A stretch of 64,000 bases of DNA. Origin: Streptomyces sp. 378 (lineage in GTDB: Bacteria > Actinomycetota > Actinomycetes > Streptomycetales > Streptomycetaceae). The position numbers were made by a program, and so were the translations under genes. The DNA lies in assembly GCF_030124145.1 (NCBI RefSeq), contig NZ_JASKMS010000008.1:186001-250000 (forward strand), in the 5' to 3' direction. Positions within the stretch are counted from its first letter, which is position 1; the number at the start of each line of letters is the position of its first letter. The notes below the pieces were generated by a model that was not told where the DNA came from, searched no databases, and worked only from the letters and a program-made list of their open reading frames with translations. Positions 46,020-54,565 of this stretch are shown here, piece after piece.

Positions 46020-46651
46020 CGGTCGGTCTCCTCGAAGTGCAGACGCCCTTGGCGCAGGTGAGCGATCGCGTCGAAGTGGTGCTGGTCGTGCAGCAGATGC
46101 GACACCACGATGATCGACCGGCCCTGATCACGCAGGTCGGCGGCCAGGGTCCAGAACCGCTGATGGGTGTCCCAGTCGAAGCCCTGGTAGGGCTCGTCCA
46201 GGACCAGCAACTGTGGATCGTGCATGAGGGCGATCAGCAGATTCAGCTTCTGCCGCGTTCCGCCACTGAGTTCGCCGACCTGCTGTCCTCGGCAGCCGGT
46301 CAGCGCCAACAGCTCCATCAACTCGCCGGCGCGCTCCAGCGTCGGCATCCGGTAGGCCATCTGGAACAACCGCAGATGCTGTCCGACGGTGAACGCGTCG
46401 TTGAGTACCGCCTGTTGTGGGCAGTACCCCACCGCCCCGGTCCGTGTCACCGTTCCTCGATCGGGTGCGAGGTGTCCCACGGCGATCCGCAGCAAAGTGC
46501 TCTTGCCCGCGCCGTTCTCGCCGACGACTCCCACCAGCGTCCCGGCCGGCACGTCAAGGTCGACGTCGCGCAGGACCTGCCTGCCGCCGAACGCCTTGTG
46601 GACTCCGCTGATCCGCAGTCGTGGCCGGTGCCGCGTCGTCACTGCCTGCAC
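46016..46651 (-). CDS. ABC exporter ATP-binding protein
   Basis: A 211-residue ATPase with Walker A GENGAGKSTLLRIA, Q-loop YCPQQAVLNDAFTV, signature LSGGTRQKLNLLIALMHDP, Walker B LLVLDEPYQGFDWD and switch His VVSHLLHD. The chain ends soon after the NBD. It is the first gene of the two-gene exporter operon and coupled to the permease by ATGA. Signature and pairing fit drug, peptide or lipid export. Divergent from the flavin monooxygenase gene; the ~310 bp between them shows no other gene. Confidence 0.92.
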   Translation of the reverse strand: MQAVTTRHRPRLRISGVHKAFGGRQVLRDVDLDVPAGTLVGVVGENGAGKSTLLRIAVGHLAPDRGTVTRTGAVGYCPQQAVLNDAFTVGQHLRLFQMAYRMPTLERAGELMELLALTGCRGQQVGELSGGTRQKLNLLIALMHDPQLLVLDEPYQGFDWDTHQRFWTLAADLRDQGRSIIVVSHLLHDQHHFDAIAHLRQGRLHFEETDR

Positions 46652-46962
46652 GTGAGCCCTTCGAACGATCGGACAGATGGAGCGAGTCGACCCGGAACCG
46701 CCGCGGAGACCGTGCCGCGCAGGCCCGTGTCCTCTGGCCCGTCTCGCTCATGACTGTTCGGCTGCGCCCGGCCGGAGGATCCGGGCGCTGGGCGGCCCCC
46801 CGCGCACGCAGGGCACGCTGCCGCCCGCTGTCTCAACGAGCCCGTACCGCCGGTGTAACGGCGCCCACCCGCTGTGCCGGCGAACAGCCGGCATCACCGC
46901 TCCGAAGGCTCGGCCTTCCCGTCGAGCGTGACGTGAGCCGGGGGCTGCCGTTGTAGGAGGCG

Positions 46963-48192
46963 ATGCCCACGACACCACAGCGAGACGTCAGCGCTCCCGC
47001 GATCGTGATCGGAGCCGGTCCCCACGGCCTGGCGGTCGCCGCACTACTGCGCCGCTCCGGCGTACCGGCCGTGATCCTGGAACGGTCGGACCGCGTGGGA
47101 GCGAGCTGGGCGCAGCGCTACGACCATCTGAGGCTGCACACCACCCCTGGCACCTCGAAACTCCCCGGCCTGCCGGTGCCGCGCCAGGCAGGCCCGTGGG
47201 TGAGCCGGGACGACTACGTGCGATACCTGGAGCGATACGCCGACCATCACCGACTCGACATCCGGGTTCACACCCCGGTGCGGCGCATCGAGCGGTCCGA
47301 TCCCGCTTCGGGCGCCCGGTGGCGGGTCCGCACCCCCGACGGTGCGGTGCCCACGGGGGCGGTGGTGGTGGCCACCGGCCGCTGCCACATCCCGAACCTT
47401 CCCCGGTGGCCCGGGAGTTCGACGTTCACCGGCACGCTGCTGCACTCGGCCCACTACCGTTCTCCGGCCCCCTACCGTGGGCAGGACGTCCTGGTGGTCG
47501 GCGCCGGTAACAGCGGTACCGAGATCGCGAGTGTCCTGGCCGGGGCCGGAGCCGGGCGGGTTCGGATCGCGGTTCGCACCCCACCCAACATCCTGCCCCG
47601 CTCCAGCGCCCGTTGGCATGCGGCCGGCCGGCTGACGGACGTCCTCCCGCTCGCGTGGCGCGACCGCACCTCCCTGCTCACGCAGCGTCTGTCGGTGCCC
47701 GACCTGACCTCACGGGGACTGCCACGGCCCCGCACCGGGCTGTACACCCGCAATGCCCGCGAAGGGGTCAACCCCGTGCTCGACCACGGCTTCGTGGACG
47801 CCGTACGGTCCGGTCGGGTCGAGCCGGTCGCGGCCGTCCAGGCGTTCGAGGGTCCCGAGGTGGTACTGGCCGACGGCACGCGTCTGCGACCCGACACGGT
47901 CATCGCCGCCACCGGCTACCGGCCCGGCCTGCACGACCTGGTCGGGTCCCTGGGCGTGCTCGACGAGGCCGGGCGACCCCTCGCCGTGGGGGGACAGAAC
48001 CATCCGGCAGCCCCGCGCCTGTACTTCGCCGGATTCACCAATCCCCTCACAGGTGTCCTTCGCCAGGCGGGTGTCGAGGCGCGCGCCATCGCCCACGCGT
48101 TCCGCCACGAGAGGACGCGGGCAACCGTCCCCACCCCCCGGCCCGGCGACCGCACGGCCGACGCACTCGACAACGGGCCCGCTCCGGGCTGA
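46963..48192 (+). CDS. FAD/NAD(P)H flavin-containing monooxygenase-like protein
   Basis: A 409-residue flavoprotein of the FMO/YUCCA type: FAD motif VIGAGPHGLAVAALL, WAQRYDHLRLHTTPGTSKLPG (substrate or flavin loop), and the NADPH motif VLVVGAGNSGTEIASVLAG. VIAATGYRPGL is the conserved ATGY strand and RLYFAGFTNPLTG the C-terminal FAD contact. It should oxygenate a soft nucleophile or carbonyl. No signal peptide. GTAGGAGGC upstream of ATG 46963 is a strong ribosome binding site. It precedes the LysM-like giant gene by ~280 nt. Confidence 0.9.
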   Translation: MPTTPQRDVSAPAIVIGAGPHGLAVAALLRRSGVPAVILERSDRVGASWAQRYDHLRLHTTPGTSKLPGLPVPRQAGPWVSRDDYVRYLERYADHHRLDIRVHTPVRRIERSDPASGARWRVRTPDGAVPTGAVVVATGRCHIPNLPRWPGSSTFTGTLLHSAHYRSPAPYRGQDVLVVGAGNSGTEIASVLAGAGAGRVRIAVRTPPNILPRSSARWHAAGRLTDVLPLAWRDRTSLLTQRLSVPDLTSRGLPRPRTGLYTRNAREGVNPVLDHGFVDAVRSGRVEPVAAVQAFEGPEVVLADGTRLRPDTVIAATGYRPGLHDLVGSLGVLDEAGRPLAVGGQNHPAAPRLYFAGFTNPLTGVLRQAGVEARAIAHAFRHERTRATVPTPRPGDRTADALDNGPAPG

Positions 48193-48475
48193 CGGAGCTT
48201 CCCGGCCCTGGGACGGCGTGCCCCGCGCGGCGATCGGACGCCGCGGTGACGGCCGGAGAAAGGTGTGGACGCCTCGGCGGAGCCCAGCGCAGGGGACCAC
48301 GTCCAGCACCGCGCCGGAGCCACGCACCGCCGCAGCAGACCGGCCTCGTACACCGCGTCCGGCAATACGAAGCGGGACTCCGCCACCCCCACCTGGCCAT
48401 GCCCCTGCAGCCGGCGCGTCAACCGCCGCAGCCGGCGCCCGCTCACCATGGGGTGCGGTACGTCAGGTCCTCTCG

Positions 48476-51400
48476 ATGGTGACCCGCAGCGGCCCGGCCC
48501 CCCTCCGGTCCGGCACCGCAGGGCATGTGGCGGCCCTCGCCGAGGTGGAGAGGTTCCTCACCCTGCTGTGGGAGTGCAGTGTGGTGGGCGGCGGCGGGTA
48601 CTGGCTGCACCTCGCGGGTGACGTACCCGAATCGGTGTTCGACCAGGACGGCAACGCCCGGCTGACGCTGATCGTCCAGCCGGCGTCGCTGCCGGCATCG
48701 GAGCCCGACCGGAGCCTGCACCCCTTCACCAACGCGGTCGTCGTCGGCGACGGCGTCGATCCGGCGTCGGTGGCGCTGTCGGTGCGCGCGGATCCCCCGG
48801 AGCTGCGGTCGGCCGCCACCGCCGATCCCGGCCGGATCGGCTTCACCGCGCGGCTGGCCAAACCGGACGACGAGGACACCACCCCTCAGGAGCAGTTGCG
48901 CCGCCTGTACGGGCTGCTGGGCTACCAGCTGCTGGACGAGACCGGCCTGCCCCTCAGCGGCGAGGGCCGGCCTCTGTCGCCGCGCCCGGCCGACGGCTCC
49001 GACGCCCTCGGACTCCCGGTGACGGCGGACGAGGACGCCGAGGCTGAGTGGGAGTTCAGCCGGGCCGTCGACATCAGCCGCTTCGCCGCCTCCCGCGTCC
49101 CGCAGGTGCCGGGCATGCCGCCCGCCGACGGCGACCCGTACGCCGGTGACGCCGCCGACGCCACGGCGACGATCTCGGTGTGGTTCGGCGACGTGTTCGG
49201 CAACCGTTCCGGCGACCCCTGCGAAGTGCCCGTGCCGGTGCGCTACACCGACCCGGTCCTCGGCGTCGGCGCGTTGCCGTCCACGACCACGCGGTACACC
49301 GTGGAGAAGGCCGGCGACCTGGCGGAGCTGAACGTCGCCGTCGACCTGCAGGCCGTCGCCTTCCAGCCCGGCCCCCTCGGCACCGGCGCCGAGGCCGCCG
49401 CCACGGCGGCAGGCGGCCGGGAACGGTTCGCGGCCGCCTGCCGCCAGCTGATGCAGCCTGACGTCACCGCCCGCCTGCTCACCTCGCTGCAGCAGTCCCC
49501 CGGCGCCGAGCCGACCCCGCTGCCGGCCGGCAGCGGGCCGCTGCGCCGATACGTCGCCGGCACCTACATCCTGCTCGGCTGCCTCTCCGCCGTCGGTTCC
49601 GCCGTCGCGACCGGTGCCTCGACGCTCGACGAGGTGTGCCGGCGGTACGGCGTCGGCTTCGACGCGCTGGCCGCCGTCAATGCCGGCACCTCCCTGGACC
49701 TGCTCGTCGGTGGCAGCGTGGCGGTGCCGGTGAGCGCCGTCTTCCGGCACGGCGACACGGTCACGGCGCTGTGCGCCGCGCTCACCTCGCCGCCGGACCC
49801 CGGCGGCGTATTGCTGGACGAGGACAACATCGTCCTGCCGCTGAGCCCCGGCACCGAACTGGCCGTGCCGCCGCACGAGGAAACCGTGCCCGGCGGCTCC
49901 CCGTCCGCCGCCGCGCTGGCTGCCCCCTTCGGCTGCTCCCTGGCCCGGCTGGTCACGGCCAACCTGACTAGGCCGGGGTTGCTCACGCCCGGTTTCGTGT
50001 TCGAGGTCAACGGCCTTCAGGTGGCCGTCGCGACCGACCCTCCGGAGAGCGAGGCCACCCTGGCCGGGGTCACCGGCGTCTTCAACAGCGCCGACGTGCC
50101 GCTCGGCGCGGTGGAGATCGTGGCGCTGAACGCCGACCAGCCGGGGATGTTCCGCACCGGTGCCGCCGTCGTCGTCGACGGCTATCTCGCCGTCAGCGGC
50201 GACACCCTGGCCGCCAACGGTGCCGAACGCACGCCCGACGAGCTGGCGCCGCTGAACACCGGCACCCCCGACCTCTTCCCGCCCGGCACGCCGGTGTTTC
50301 TCACCACCGTGCCCACGCCCGTGCCGTCCGGCGAGACCCTGGCCCGCTTCGCCGAGGTCCACGGCACCACGCCCGGCGATCTGCTGCGGCACAACGGGGC
50401 CGCGCCGCTGCCGGCCGGCACGGCGCCGGTCGTGCCGGGACGCTGGGCCTGGCCGGACTCGCCGACGCGGTTGCGGGTGCCGTACACCGTGCGCACGGGC
50501 GACTCTCTCGCCGCTCTCTCCGAGCGGTTCCCCGGCGCCGACCTGGTGGAGGTCAACGCGGGCACTCCGGGCACGGTGGCTCCCGGGGTCACCGTCACCG
50601 TCGACGGCCTGTCGGTGACCACGACCGCGGCCGCCTCGTTCGACGAGGTCCGCAGCCTGTTCACGCCGCCGGTGACGCCGACCGCACTAGCCACGGCACT
50701 CGGCGAGCGGACCGACGTCCTGGCGCCCGGCGCGCTGCTGTTCTGCCCGCCCGGCGTGGTGCCCGCCGCGCCGTCCGGCGAGACCGGCGTCACCCCCCAG
50801 GCCGCCGCCGACGCGTTCGGCATCACCGCGGTCGCGCTGCTCGCCGCCAACGCGGGTACGCCGGACCTGCTGCTGCCGGACCGGCCGCTGCGCGCCGGCA
50901 CGACCGCGAGTGACGGCGGCGAACCCGGCGAACTGGTCGAGGTGACCACGGCGTCCGACACGCTCACCGCCGTGGTCGAACGCCTGCGCCGCCGCGGTAT
51001 CAGCACCGACGTCGAAACCGTCGCCGACGCGAACGCCACCGAGCCCGTCCTGCGCCCGGGTGCCCGCGTCGTCGTACCGCCGGCCACCGCCTGCCTGAGC
51101 GCACGGCTCGGCGAGGGCGGATGGGTGTTCCCCGGGCCCGTCTTCCCGGTGACCGTGACGCTGGAGGTCTCCCGCGACCCCGCCCGGGTCGATCCCGCAC
51201 TCGCCGAGTCGGCGACCCGGCACCGGACCGCCGTTCCGGCTACCCGTACCACCGACCCCGCGCAGGGCGGGGCCCGCGGGCTGGCTGCGTTCGCCGAGCG
51301 GTTGCATCACGCCGTACCGCCCCTCCGACTGGCCACCGGCCATGCATCGGGCACCGACCTGTGGGCGGTCGTCTTCGGCGAGAACGGCATCAAGTCCGTC

Positions 51401-52798
51401 TCGATCGGCACGTCCGGCCAGCCGCGCACGTTCGCCCTGCGGCCCCTGTCCACCACGCTCGTCAGCCTGCAGCGGGTTTCGACGCCCGTGCTCGATGGAG
51501 GAAAGATCATCAGGTGGGAGGAGCGCGATCACCAGGGCGCGGACGCGGAGGTGTGGGCGCGCTCCTTCCTGGCCGACGTCGAACGCGTCCTGTCCCCGGC
51601 GTGCGTGCGCGGTGCCTACGGCGTGGCGCCCGCCGAGCTGAACCATCTCGTCGACGTCAAGGAGCGGCTGGCCGAGGCCGTCGCGAACGGTCTGGCTCCC
51701 GTGCTCGCCGCGGACGGCGAGGACGCCGACGACGCGCGGACGGCGGCCGCAGAGACTCTGCGTCAGGAGCTGCTGGCCTCCCTCCCCCGCGGCTACGAGA
51801 CCCCAGCCGTCCTCCAGTACGACACCAGTGTGGACTCGGTGTGGCCGGACACCTACGCCCGGCTGACCGCCTCCCCCGTGCTCGGCGCCGTCGACGCCCC
51901 GCTCGGCCCGGGAGCGGCCGCCCTGTCGGGCGGCAAGATCTCGCTCGCCGACTCCGAACACGGGCGGCTCAGCCTCCTGCTGTCGCTGCCGGACCCCGCC
52001 GAACACGCCGCGCTCGACCTCACCCCGCACCTCAGCCTGCCGGAGATCGAGTTCGGCATCGAACCGGGTACCGACGGCTACGAGCGGTCCGACTGGCTCA
52101 CGTTCCTCACTCCGCTGTCCAGCGGGGACCCCGCAGAGGTGACCGTCGAACTCGGCTCACCACGGGTCCCGATCCCGCTGCGCACCTACCCGCCGACGCC
52201 GGTCCTGCTCGACCACCAGGCCCTCGTCCCCGTCTTCGCCGGCACCCTGCGGGACGCGTTGCACTGGCAGTACCGGTGCACGGTCCGGCACCAGTCGGCC
52301 GAACAGGACACCGTCGAGCTCACGATGGTCTTCAACCAGTCGACGGCCGCCACGGCCCTGGCCGTGCCCAGCGACGGACTGTTCATCGTCCTGGCCCGCT
52401 ACACCGCGGTGGCGGCGCCGCTGACGGGCCTGCTCAGCGGCCTGCGGGACCGGGAGCCCCCACCCGGTGGCGTGTCCACCGCCGAGGAGGATCAACTGGC
52501 TGACGCCCCGCACACGTTCACCCGGCTCGCCTCTATGGTGGCCGCTGCCTGGGCGGAGCACTGGAACGATGGCGCCGGCACCGCCGCGGTCTACCCGGCG
52601 GTGGCCGAGGCGCCGCTCGCGGAGACGTACCGGTACACGCTGCGCGTGAGCAGGATGACGACCGCTCCACGGTCGAGGCCGTGGAGCGGTTGCCGACTTG
52701 CGCCGCCACCAGGCACGATCACGCACCAGCCTGAGGAAAGTAGATCAGCGTGCCGTGCTCGCCACGCTGCAGGCGCTGCGCCCCTGCCCGCCCCATAG
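48476..52798 (+). CDS. Giant multi-LysM-like repeat protein, C-terminus possibly degenerate
   Basis: A 1440-residue protein from ATG 48476. Residues ~20-300 form a unique region (FLTLLWECSVVGGGGYWLHLAGD). From ~370 on, degenerate LysM-like units recur, e.g. ASTLDEVCRRYGVGFDALAAVNAG, SGETLARFAEVHGTTPGDLLRHNG, and the clear VPYTVRTGDSLAALSERFP...VEVNAGTPG (~668-710). A C-terminal part (from ~1010) has VFGENGIKSVSIGTSGQPRTFALRPLSTTLVSLQRV. There is no signal peptide, so it may act inside the cell or in a contractile/toxin particle rather than on the wall. The end after YRYTLRV is Arg/Pro-rich and out of character, which suggests a 3' frameshift near 52645. No family was identified with confidence. 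Confidence 0.6.
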   Translation: MVTRSGPAPLRSGTAGHVAALAEVERFLTLLWECSVVGGGGYWLHLAGDVPESVFDQDGNARLTLIVQPASLPASEPDRSLHPFTNAVVVGDGVDPASVALSVRADPPELRSAATADPGRIGFTARLAKPDDEDTTPQEQLRRLYGLLGYQLLDETGLPLSGEGRPLSPRPADGSDALGLPVTADEDAEAEWEFSRAVDISRFAASRVPQVPGMPPADGDPYAGDAADATATISVWFGDVFGNRSGDPCEVPVPVRYTDPVLGVGALPSTTTRYTVEKAGDLAELNVAVDLQAVAFQPGPLGTGAEAAATAAGGRERFAAACRQLMQPDVTARLLTSLQQSPGAEPTPLPAGSGPLRRYVAGTYILLGCLSAVGSAVATGASTLDEVCRRYGVGFDALAAVNAGTSLDLLVGGSVAVPVSAVFRHGDTVTALCAALTSPPDPGGVLLDEDNIVLPLSPGTELAVPPHEETVPGGSPSAAALAAPFGCSLARLVTANLTRPGLLTPGFVFEVNGLQVAVATDPPESEATLAGVTGVFNSADVPLGAVEIVALNADQPGMFRTGAAVVVDGYLAVSGDTLAANGAERTPDELAPLNTGTPDLFPPGTPVFLTTVPTPVPSGETLARFAEVHGTTPGDLLRHNGAAPLPAGTAPVVPGRWAWPDSPTRLRVPYTVRTGDSLAALSERFPGADLVEVNAGTPGTVAPGVTVTVDGLSVTTTAAASFDEVRSLFTPPVTPTALATALGERTDVLAPGALLFCPPGVVPAAPSGETGVTPQAAADAFGITAVALLAANAGTPDLLLPDRPLRAGTTASDGGEPGELVEVTTASDTLTAVVERLRRRGISTDVETVADANATEPVLRPGARVVVPPATACLSARLGEGGWVFPGPVFPVTVTLEVSRDPARVDPALAESATRHRTAVPATRTTDPAQGGARGLAAFAERLHHAVPPLRLATGHASGTDLWAVVFGENGIKSVSIGTSGQPRTFALRPLSTTLVSLQRVSTPVLDGGKIIRWEERDHQGADAEVWARSFLADVERVLSPACVRGAYGVAPAELNHLVDVKERLAEAVANGLAPVLAADGEDADDARTAAAETLRQELLASLPRGYETPAVLQYDTSVDSVWPDTYARLTASPVLGAVDAPLGPGAAALSGGKISLADSEHGRLSLLLSLPDPAEHAALDLTPHLSLPEIEFGIEPGTDGYERSDWLTFLTPLSSGDPAEVTVELGSPRVPIPLRTYPPTPVLLDHQALVPVFAGTLRDALHWQYRCTVRHQSAEQDTVELTMVFNQSTAATALAVPSDGLFIVLARYTAVAAPLTGLLSGLRDREPPPGGVSTAEEDQLADAPHTFTRLASMVAAAWAEHWNDGAGTAAVYPAVAEAPLAETYRYTLRVSRMTTAPRSRPWSGCRLAPPPGTITHQPEESRSACRARHAAGAAPLPAP

Positions 52799-52885
52799 TC
52801 CCCCGGTTCCCGGGGCGTCACGGCACGTTGGCAATTCACCGGCGCTATCCGATCCGGGACGCCGCAGCACGCTCCGTCAGAATCA

Positions 52886-52903
52886 GCGTCGAACGAGCGT
52901 CAA
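52886..52903 (+). promoter_or_regulatory. AGCGTC direct repeats, 11-bp period (first set)
   Basis: AGCGTCG at 52886 and AGCGTCA at 52897, with a related CCGTCAG 11 bp before (52875). Heptamers one helical turn apart resemble SARP binding sites. No clear promoter or intact gene follows. Confidence 0.4.
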
Positions 52904-53221
52904 GCCATTTCCCGAACCCGTCCCTCACGGAGTTGAGGCAGAGCGTTCTCGACCAGCGCCCCGCTCCGAAACCGCAGGTGAGGCTTGTGACGGGAACCTG
53001 CGTCGTGCTCCACGCGGTGGGCCTACGGAAACATGTCGGCACGACCCGCCCGCAACCTGGGAAACCAGAAGAACAGCAGGTCAGACGCCCTTTGCTGCGG
53101 GCTCAAGAATCGCTACACACTCCACATGCGACGTCATCGGGAAGCCGTCGGCTTGAACACGCTACGGAAACACCAGGTCAGCGTTTGTTTCTCGGCCAGC
53201 CGACCGCGTGCGGACGTCCCG

Positions 53222-53239
53222 AGCGTCAAACGAGCGTCA
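53222..53239 (+). promoter_or_regulatory. AGCGTCA direct repeats, 11-bp period (second set)
   Basis: AGCGTCA at 53222 and again at 53233, separated by AACG, almost identical to the set 336 bp upstream. It lies ~170 nt before the amidohydrolase relic and may be its old promoter element. Confidence 0.45.
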
Positions 53240-53410
53240 TGACGGACAGGCCGTCCGTCCACTTCACCGACGCCGCCAGGCCACCAAGCAGGACTTCGAG
53301 GTGCGTCAGGTCGGACCGGACTGCCCGAGCGGCCAGTGTGGTGTCAATCCTCGTGGTGCTCGGGTCGACCGGTGGGCGGAGCAGATGATCGCCCGACGGA
53401 GTGGGGGGCT

Positions 53411-53689
53411 ATGTCGCACAGGCCCCCCGCCCCCGACGGAGTGCAACAACTGCGGGGCCTGTACTACGACACGGCAGGCACTGCCTTCCCCCGCCAGGTC
53501 CCCGCGCTGCTGAACCTCGCCGAACCGGAACGCGTGCTGTTCGGCAGCTACTACTGCTGGACGCCTCCCGCACTGGCCGACGCCCACATCGCGGCGGTCG
53601 ACGCGGCCGAGTCACCGGCCGAAGGGGTCACGTGGCGTTCCCTGACCACCGCCAACGCCAAGCGCCTGTTCCCGGGCGGGTCACGGTGA
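53411..53689 (+). pseudogene. C-terminal relic of an amidohydrolase family 2 (ACMSD-like) enzyme
   Basis: A 92-residue frame (MSHRPPAPDGVQQLRGLYYDTAGTAF...) covers only the C-terminal third of a TIM-barrel amidohydrolase: LYYDTAGTAFPRQVPALLNLAEPERVLFGS and the tail TTANAKRLFPG. The following motif, normally FGSDYPW/FGSDYCW with the metal Asp, reads FGSYYCW here. The N-terminal two-thirds, with the metal-binding H-x-H, is missing. A GGAG precedes the ATG, so a short peptide could still be made, but enzymatic function is ruled out by the missing half. Confidence 0.75.
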
Positions 53690-53809
53690 TCTCCATCGAC
53701 TTCCGTACGTGTCCCGGCCCGATCACCTCAGGGGGCGGCGCCGGCACCGCCCCGCCGCCCCGATCCCCGCGGCCAGGCCGCTGAGACCCCGGACGGCGGT
53801 CCGCCGCGG

Positions 53810-54565
53810 TCACCCGGCTCCGTCGGTCCCGGCGGCGTGCGATGGCACGGTGGTGTGGGTCCCGTCCGGGGCGACCATCACCGCGTGCCCCACGCAGTGC
53901 AGCATGGGCAGGTCGGAGGGATGGTCGCCGTAGGCCCAGCAGTCGGCCGGGTCGATGTCGGGGTGGCGGGCGAGGAGCCGGCGCACCAGGGTGCGCTTGC
54001 CCTCGCCGATGGCCGGGGGGCCGATCAGTTCGCCGGTGAGCAGCGGTCCGCATCGTTCGAGTCTCGCGCCGAGGGCGAACTGCGCCCCGACCGCCTCGGC
54101 GATGACGGCCAGCAGCGGCGGGAAGGTGCCGGAGACCAGGGCGACGGACGCGCCCTCGGCCCGGTGCCGGCGCAGCGCGGCCAGTGTGGTGGGGAGATAT
54201 AAGCCGTCGGCCCGGCTGTGCTCCCCGTACCACCGGCGGGCCGCGGCCTCGGCCTCCGCGGCCGGGCAGCCCCGGAAGGCCCGGTGGAAACGGCGGTTGG
54301 CCTCGGCGCGGGGCAGACCGGCCAGTGCGCCGAGCAGTTCGTCGGCCCGGCGCACTCCGTCCGCGCCGTGCATCCGCGCGAAGTGGTCGCGGAGGAAGTC
54401 CGGGCCGCTCTTGCGGCCGATCAGCGTCTCGTCCACGTCGAAGAACACCAGCCGGCGGGGGCCCTCGGGGCGTGCCCGCGCAGCGGGCCGGGAGGGTGTG
54501 GGGCGGGGAGGCGGCGTCGCGGGTCGCGGGGACCGGTTGCGCCCGCTGCGGGTGTCAGTGGACAC
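53810..54565 (-). CDS. HAD-IB family phosphatase
   Basis: A 251-residue phosphatase of the SerB-like HAD-IB group. After a disordered Pro/Arg-rich N-terminus (~37 residues) come LVFFDVDETLIGRK (nucleophile Asp43, Asp45), SVALVSGTFPPLLAVIAEAVG (motif II Ser) and CWAYGDHPSDLPML (motif IV acidic pair). It overlaps the upstream flavoprotein gene by 11 bp and is therefore co-expressed. Because AfsA-type synthesis yields a phosphorylated butenolide, a dedicated phosphatase beside afsA would fit; this role is inference. Confidence 0.88.
   Translation of the reverse strand: MSTDTRSGRNRSPRPATPPPRPTPSRPAARARPEGPRRLVFFDVDETLIGRKSGPDFLRDHFARMHGADGVRRADELLGALAGLPRAEANRRFHRAFRGCPAAEAEAAARRWYGEHSRADGLYLPTTLAALRRHRAEGASVALVSGTFPPLLAVIAEAVGAQFALGARLERCGPLLTGELIGPPAIGEGKRTLVRRLLARHPDIDPADCWAYGDHPSDLPMLHCVGHAVMVAPDGTHTTVPSHAAGTDGAG

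Larger units (their letters stand above)
52799..53410. other. Disturbed low-coding interval between the LysM-like gene and an amidohydrolase relic
   Basis: No intact gene. Base composition is less GC-rich than its surroundings. LRKVDQRAVLATLQALRPC in the frame at 52731-52788 might be the start of a lost gene but ends quickly. Two sets of direct repeats (AGCGTCR, 11 bp apart) lie at 52886 and 53222. The stretch looks like a rearrangement scar. Confidence 0.45.

Noticed and set aside
47753-48475. Upstream extension of the LysM-like frame
   Set aside because: The region is coding sequence of the monooxygenase in another frame and reads as Arg/Pro-rich noise.
48193-48475. Transposase fragment between the monooxygenase and LysM-like genes
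   Set aside because: Short frames on either strand show no transposase motif, no terminal inverted repeats or target duplication.
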